NCBI GenBank assembly: GCA_934668295.1
Contig: CAKUND010000062.1
Coordinates: 1 to 11,024 of the forward strand
Source of the DNA: an uncultured Oscillospiraceae bacterium
Lineage (GTDB): Bacteria; Bacillota; Clostridia; Oscillospirales; Oscillospiraceae
Direction of reading: 5' to 3'
DNA length: 11,024 nt
The notes beneath the pieces were generated by a model, which saw nothing but the letters and a program-made list of their open reading frames with translations, was not told the origin of the DNA and made no database searches. Shown piece after piece: positions 7,943-11,024 of this stretch. Each line of letters starts with the position of its first letter. The stretch's first letter is position 1. Made by a program: the position numbers and the translations under genes.

Positions 7943-7969
7943 ACTACGGCAGGGTCTCCCTGCCGTAGT
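7943..7969 (+). promoter_or_regulatory. intercistronic stem-loop between receptor and permease
   Basis: A perfect 12-bp stem (7943 to 7954 with 7958 to 7969) closes a 3-base loop TCT. It lies 30 bases after the receptor stop and 32 bases before the preferred permease start. No T run follows, so it is not a standard terminator. Hairpins in this position commonly protect the upstream message or reduce read-through, giving more binding protein than permease; that role is inferred here. Confidence 0.7.
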
Positions 7970-7986
7970 TGTCGTACAAAAAGATG

Positions 7987-7992
7987 AAGGAG
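7987..7992 (+). promoter_or_regulatory. ribosome binding site fixing a TTG start
   Basis: AAGGAG lies 9 bases upstream of the in-frame TTG at 8002. Earlier in-frame starts, TTG 7969 (inside the hairpin) and ATG 7984 (preceded only by ACAAAAAG), lack a proper site. The permease is therefore best begun at TTG 8002. Confidence 0.65.
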
Positions 7993-8001
7993 AGATGCAC
8001 C

Positions 8002-10047
8002 TTGTCCAGCAATCCCGACAAGACCACCCCCGCGACCGCAAACGCCGGTACAGAGCAGAACATTGCCGCCGACGTTGACGAGGTCATGCGCAAATACGAC
8101 CGTGAATCCAACACCCGGATCTGGTTCGGCTGGCGTGCCATTGTCATTAAGGTCTTTATGGCGTGCTTCGCCGTGTACTGCATCTGCATGACGCTGTTTT
8201 CCACGGCCATGCCGGAGATCCGGCTGCCGCTGTTCATGGGCTTTATCATCCTTGCGGGCTTTCTGAACTTCCCGGCCAGCAAGCACCATGTAAAGCCCAA
8301 CTATCTGCCGTGGTACGATATTCTTCTCATGGTGGTCGGCGCGGCCTGCTTCTTCTATTTTGCGCTCAACGCCATGACGATGATCCGGCTTGCCACGCGC
8401 ATTCAGCCCGTCCATGTGGTCATTGGCTGCGTCGGCATTCTGGTGCTGGTCGAGCTCTGCCGCCGCTGCGTGGGTCTTCCCATTCTTGTGGTGGCTGGTC
8501 TTCTGATCGTCTATGCGTTCTATAACCAGCTGAGCTACGGCGCCAGCTTTTATAAGGCGCTGCAGAATATCATCTACAAGCTGTTTTACACGACCAGCGG
8601 CGTGATCGGCACGCCGGTCAGCGTGTGCTATACCTATATCGTACTGTTCATCATCTTCGGCGCGTTTCTGGAGCGCACCGGCATTGCGAATTTCTTCATT
8701 TCGTTCGCAAACCGCCTGACCGGCTGGTCCTCCGGCGGCCCGGCGAAGGTCGCGGTCATTTCCTCCGCGCTGTGCGGCATGGTGTCCGGTTCCTCGGTCG
8801 GCAATACGGTCACGACTGGCTCGTTCACCATCCCGATGATGAAGAAGACCGGCTACAAGCCGGAGTTTGCGGGCGCTGTTGAGGCGGCAGCCTCGACCGG
8901 AGGTCAGATCATGCCGCCGATCATGGGCGCGGCAGCGTTCCTGATGGCAGAGTACATCGGCATCCCGTACGCGCAGGTCGCGGTCAAGGCGATCCTGCCC
9001 GCGATCCTGTATTTCACCGGTATTTTTATCTCCGTGCATCTGGAGGCGAAAAAGCTCGGGCTCAGAGGCATTCCCAAGGATCAGCTTCCCAAGTGGGGGC
9101 TGCTGGCTCGCGACTGTTATCTGATCCTGCCGCTGGTGCTGCTGGTCTGGCTCGTGTCCTCCGGCGCGAAGACCATGTCGCACTCTGCCGCGTATTCCAT
9201 CCTCGCGGCCATCGCGGTCGGTCTTGTCAATTTCTTCATGATCCGTCTGCAGAGCACGCAGACGCGCACATTCCGGACTGTCGGCAAGGCCGCGCTCGGC
9301 GCGGTCGGCGATTCCGCGAACTCTGTCTTTGATTCTCTCGAAGCGGGCGCGAAGGGCGCCATTACCGTGGCCGTCGCCTGCGCGATGGCAGGTATCATCG
9401 CGGGCTGCATCACTGTCACCGGCCTTGCGTCGATCCTCATCAACGCTGTCGTGCAGCTGGCAGGCAACGCGACGTTTATCGGCCTGATCCTGACCATGAT
9501 CTGCTGCATCATTCTCGGCATGGGCGTTCCCACGACCGCGAACTACTGCATCATGGCTTCCACCTGCGCGCCGATCCTCATCAAGATGGGCTATCCGCTC
9601 GTCGCCGCGCATTTCTTTGTGTTCTATTTCGGCATCGTCGCCGATATCACGCCGCCGGTCGCGCTGGCAGCCTACGCAGGCTCCGCGATCGCGAAATCAA
9701 ACCCCATGAAGACCGGCGTCAACGCGACGAAGCTCGCCATCGCGGCCTTTATCGTCCCGTTCATCTTCGCGTATAACCCGCAGATGCTGTTTGAAAACGT
9801 CACGAGCGTGTTCCAGGTCATTCAGATCGTCATTACGGCGCTTCTCGGTATTTTCGCTGTCGCCGCAGGTCTGGAGGGCTATATCCTCCGGCCCATGCGC
9901 TGGCCGCTGCGCGTGCTCGCGGTGATCGGCGGACTGACGCTGCTGATCCCGGGCACCGTTTCGGATCTGGTCGGTCTTGTGATCGTCGCCGGCATCATCG
10001 CGCTTCAGGTCATGCAAAACAAAAAAGAGGCGCGCGAGGCAGCGTAA
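8002..10047 (+). CDS. TRAP transporter fused permease (small and large membrane subunits), TAXI-associated
   Basis: This 681-residue integral membrane protein combines the DctQ-like small and DctM-like large subunits of a TRAP transporter in one chain. Such transporters drive solute uptake with an ion gradient and receive substrate from the receptor encoded just upstream. After a hydrophilic N-terminus of about 40 residues, many hydrophobic helices follow. The large-subunit signatures are GMVSGSSVGNTVTTGSF (from 259), GQIMPPIMGAAAFLMAEY (from 301), GMGVPTTANY (506 to 515) and YFGIVADITPPVALAAY (542 to 558). A late set of helices beyond 600 ends in a charged tail, KKEAREAA. Length fits the fused family. 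The start is TTG at 8002 on the basis of AAGGAG at 7987; a start at ATG 7984 would add six residues. No clear terminator follows, although the next gene has its own promoter. Confidence 0.93.
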   Translation: MSSNPDKTTPATANAGTEQNIAADVDEVMRKYDRESNTRIWFGWRAIVIKVFMACFAVYCICMTLFSTAMPEIRLPLFMGFIILAGFLNFPASKHHVKPNYLPWYDILLMVVGAACFFYFALNAMTMIRLATRIQPVHVVIGCVGILVLVELCRRCVGLPILVVAGLLIVYAFYNQLSYGASFYKALQNIIYKLFYTTSGVIGTPVSVCYTYIVLFIIFGAFLERTGIANFFISFANRLTGWSSGGPAKVAVISSALCGMVSGSSVGNTVTTGSFTIPMMKKTGYKPEFAGAVEAAASTGGQIMPPIMGAAAFLMAEYIGIPYAQVAVKAILPAILYFTGIFISVHLEAKKLGLRGIPKDQLPKWGLLARDCYLILPLVLLVWLVSSGAKTMSHSAAYSILAAIAVGLVNFFMIRLQSTQTRTFRTVGKAALGAVGDSANSVFDSLEAGAKGAITVAVACAMAGIIAGCITVTGLASILINAVVQLAGNATFIGLILTMICCIILGMGVPTTANYCIMASTCAPILIKMGYPLVAAHFFVFYFGIVADITPPVALAAYAGSAIAKSNPMKTGVNATKLAIAAFIVPFIFAYNPQMLFENVTSVFQVIQIVITALLGIFAVAAGLEGYILRPMRWPLRVLAVIGGLTLLIPGTVSDLVGLVIVAGIIALQVMQNKKEAREAA

Positions 10048-10076
10048 GCTTTGGACAAATCGGGCTGCCTGTCCTC

Positions 10077-10105
10077 TTGCAAAAACCAGAGGGATTAGAT
10101 ATAAT
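10077..10105 (+). promoter_or_regulatory. sigma-A type promoter for the small membrane protein gene
   Basis: TTGCAA at 10077 to 10082 and a perfect TATAAT at 10100 to 10105 are 17 bases apart. Transcription should start near 10112, giving a leader of about 38 bases that contains AGGAGGT at 10137 to 10143. This suggests that the gene at 10150 is expressed independently of the transporter. Confidence 0.78.
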
Positions 10106-10149
10106 ATGAACCAAGACATGGATGATTTTTGCGAACAGGAGGTCAGATT

Positions 10150-10530
10150 ATGAACTGCAAGATCAAGGAATGCTGTGCGGCGCTGGCCGCGCGGAGGCTT
10201 GCCGAGAGCGATCCCGCCATTGTGGAGATCACGCGCGGCGGGAAAAACAAGTCGCATCACGTGCTCCGGAAGTCGGACATGAAAAAGGTCGGCCTGATCG
10301 CGGGCGGCGCGTTCGTCGCGCTCACGGCGCTGAACGTGTACAGCCACTATAAGCTGCATCAGGCCATTGCAGACCGCAAGGTCAAAAAGCAGCTCGAACC
10401 GATGCGCACCGAGCTGGAGGAGCTCCGCACGGAAAACGAAGCGCTCCGTCAGGCGCTGGCAGAGATCAAGCCCCGCCAGCCGGAAACGGCAGCAGAACCG
10501 CAGCCGCAGGCACCGGGATCTGACACATAA
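10150..10530 (+). CDS. small single-pass membrane protein with coiled coil, function unknown
   Basis: I do not recognise this 126-residue protein. The N-terminus has a CX4CC cluster (Cys3, Cys8, Cys9), followed by a short polar region rich in Lys, Arg and His (29 to 46). One hydrophobic segment, about residues 47 to 66 (VGLIAGGAFVALTALNVY), is a likely membrane helix. Residues about 75 to 107 are charged with heptad-spaced Leu and Met (82, 85, 89, 92, 99, 103), predicting a coiled coil. The tail from 108 is rich in Pro, Gln and Glu. The start ATG at 10150 has AGGAGGT 6 bases upstream; a TTG at 10129 in the same frame has no comparable site. With its own promoter and site, it is very probably real. 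Flanking positive charge on both sides of the helix leaves the topology undecided. A membrane-tethered structural or partner-binding role is only a guess. Confidence 0.8.
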   Translation: MNCKIKECCAALAARRLAESDPAIVEITRGGKNKSHHVLRKSDMKKVGLIAGGAFVALTALNVYSHYKLHQAIADRKVKKQLEPMRTELEELRTENEALRQALAEIKPRQPETAAEPQPQAPGSDT

Positions 10531-10576
10531 CAAAAAGCGGCCCGCGCAGCAAAGGCGGGTAGTCATAAGGCAGTTT

Positions 10577-10612
10577 CATTCCCAGCAGTAATGTCTGCCG
10601 GGAATGTTATTG
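10577..10612 (+). terminator. probable terminator of the small membrane protein gene
   Basis: A 12-bp stem (10577 to 10588 with 10595 to 10606) has one A-C mismatch and a 6-base loop TAATGT. It is followed by a modest T-rich TTATTG. It lies 46 bases after the stop at 10530. The weak T run makes termination efficiency uncertain. Confidence 0.55.
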
Positions 10613-10706
10613 CATATATTAAAGCCACATGATCGAATGAAACAAAGCGATAAGTCGGAATGTTCCCTGAGTATCCATATACAAAACGATCTTATCATTC
10701 AAAAGC

Positions 10707-10771
10707 GGCTGCAAGGCCCTCTCAGTCACCTGCGGTGACAGCTCTCCCAAAGGGAGAGCCAAGGGGCTGCA
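10707..10771. repeat. structured intergenic repeat element (three-way junction type)
   Basis: Two adjacent hairpins are present: GTCACC/GGTGAC around TGC (10725 to 10739) and GCTCTCCC/GGGAGAGC around AAA (10741 to 10759). An outer stem can close both, pairing TGCA with TGCA and GCCC with GGGC (10710 to 10719 with 10764 to 10771, 2-base bulge), which gives a compact three-way fold. The 51-base core is bracketed by a direct 7-mer GGCTGCA (10707 and 10765). From memory, elements with CTCTCAGTCACC and GGGAGAGC segments recur many times between genes in gut Clostridia; copy number in this genome cannot be checked here. Confidence 0.6.
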
Positions 10772-10803
10772 CCCCGTTACATAGATAGTATGTTTGCATG
10801 AGA

Positions 10804-10835
10804 AATGGAGCGCATCTGTATCGATACGCTCCATT
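10804..10835 (-). terminator. probable terminator for the minus-strand gene
   Basis: A 13-bp stem (10804 to 10816 with 10823 to 10835) has a single C-A mismatch and a 6-base loop. It lies about 42 bases beyond the minus-strand stop at 10878. Read on the minus strand it ends in ATT followed by TCTC; on the plus strand TTTT follows only after five other bases. It could act in either direction, but convergent context favours the minus-strand gene. Confidence 0.5.
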
Positions 10836-10877
10836 GACTGTTTTATGAACACCCATCTAATGGCCGGGGCTTGCTTT

Positions 10878-11024
10878 TTATATATGTGCCGAGATCCACT
10901 CGTACATTTCGTGGTAGGCCGCTTCGTTCAGCGGGAAGGTTTTTTCATCCTCCATCTGGCTTTTTTCGTAGCAGTATTCGCCGTGCCAGCATTCGCATTT
11001 CATGCTGCTCTCGTCGAAGTTGAC
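10878..11024 (-). CDS. C-terminal end of an unrecognised acidic, cysteine-containing protein, partial
   Basis: On the minus strand a frame open from the window edge runs 48 codons to TAA at 10878 to 10880. The translated end contains KCECWHGEYCYEK, a CXC plus distal Cys arrangement with a nearby His, then an acidic stretch and the ending AAYHEMYEWISAHI. Codon choice (GGC, GAG, AAC, CTG) resembles the neighbouring genes, and the plus strand here has no competing frame. The start and most of the protein lie beyond 11024, so the family cannot be named. The cysteines could bind a metal, but with three Cys and one His visible this is only a possibility. It converges on the small membrane protein gene. 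Confidence 0.55.
   Translation of the reverse strand, partial: VNFDESSMKCECWHGEYCYEKSQMEDEKTFPLNEAAYHEMYEWISAHI

Larger units (their letters stand above)
10531..10877. other. non-coding intergenic region between convergent genes
   Basis: This 347-base stretch lies between the stop of the small membrane protein gene and the stop of the minus-strand gene at the window end. It has no reading frame with a plausible start and site. It contains two terminator-like hairpins (10577 to 10606 and 10804 to 10835) and a structured repeat between them (10707 to 10771). The remainder, about 10613 to 10700, is AT-rich and shows nothing I can assign. Confidence 0.7.

Noticed and set aside
7855..9612. 585-codon open frame on the minus strand across the TRAP genes
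   Set aside because: It is antisense to a clear membrane-protein gene, its translation is an improbable mix rich in Arg, Asp, His and Gln with no motif, and long shadow frames are expected in GC-rich DNA with biased third positions.
10053..10074. Possible terminator after the permease (GGACA and TGTCC arms)
   Set aside because: The stem is only 5 bp with a 12-base loop and no T run. The CGGGCTGCCTG word inside it also occurs in the aro terminator (6628 to 6638), but the matching left arm is missing, so it is at most a decayed remnant or coincidence.
10541..10559. Small GC hairpin CCCGC/GCGGG after the small membrane protein gene
   Set aside because: A 5-bp stem without a T run is expected by chance in this composition; the hairpin at 10577 is the better terminator candidate.
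10707..10771. CRISPR-like reading of the repeat region
   Set aside because: There is one copy only, with no regularly spaced direct repeats or spacers.
10619..10852. 77-codon minus-strand open frame through the intergenic repeat
   Set aside because: It runs through two hairpin elements, has no clear ribosome binding site, and its sequence is explained by the repeat.

Overview
The window looks like chromosomal DNA from a fairly GC-rich Clostridia-class Firmicute, most likely an Oscillospirales gut anaerobe. The evidence is strong AGGAGG-type ribosome binding sites, a Firmicute-style lipobox on a binding protein, TTGAAA/TATACT promoters in AT-rich gaps, high third-position GC, and a CTCTCAGTCACC-type intergenic repeat of a kind I recall from gut Clostridia. 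The taxonomic call is an inference from style, not from a marker gene.

Bases 1 to 6599 are one tightly packed plus-strand operon. It encodes all seven steps of the shikimate pathway plus a tyrosine-branch enzyme: DAHP synthase (5' end cut by the window edge), tyrA, aroB, aroA, aroC, an in-frame aroE-aroK fusion, and aroQ. Every gene-to-gene junction overlaps, five by the 4-base ATGA arrangement and one by 11 bases, so the unit is probably translationally coupled. The operon takes PEP and erythrose 4-phosphate to chorismate and supplies the dehydrogenase toward tyrosine. No chorismate mutase or prephenate dehydratase is visible. A perfect 13-bp hairpin with a T run closes the operon.

Bases 6647 to 6868 are an AT-rich control region with a 9-bp inverted repeat and a near-consensus promoter. 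It drives a TAXI-type TRAP transporter: a lipoprotein substrate receptor (6869 to 7912) and a fused DctQM-like permease (8002 to 10047, best start TTG). A perfect 12-bp hairpin without a T run lies between the two and may set their expression ratio. The transported substrate cannot be read from the sequence.

Bases 10048 to 11024 hold a separate promoter and a 126-residue unrecognised protein with one membrane segment and a coiled coil. A 347-base non-coding stretch follows, with two imperfect terminator-like hairpins around a structured repeat. The last feature is the C-terminal end of an unrecognised acidic, cysteine-containing protein on the minus strand.

Most of the window is ordinary metabolism and transport. 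The less routine items are the AroE-AroK fusion, the intergenic hairpins, the small membrane protein and the structured repeat. I did not find convincing evidence of a new multi-gene system.
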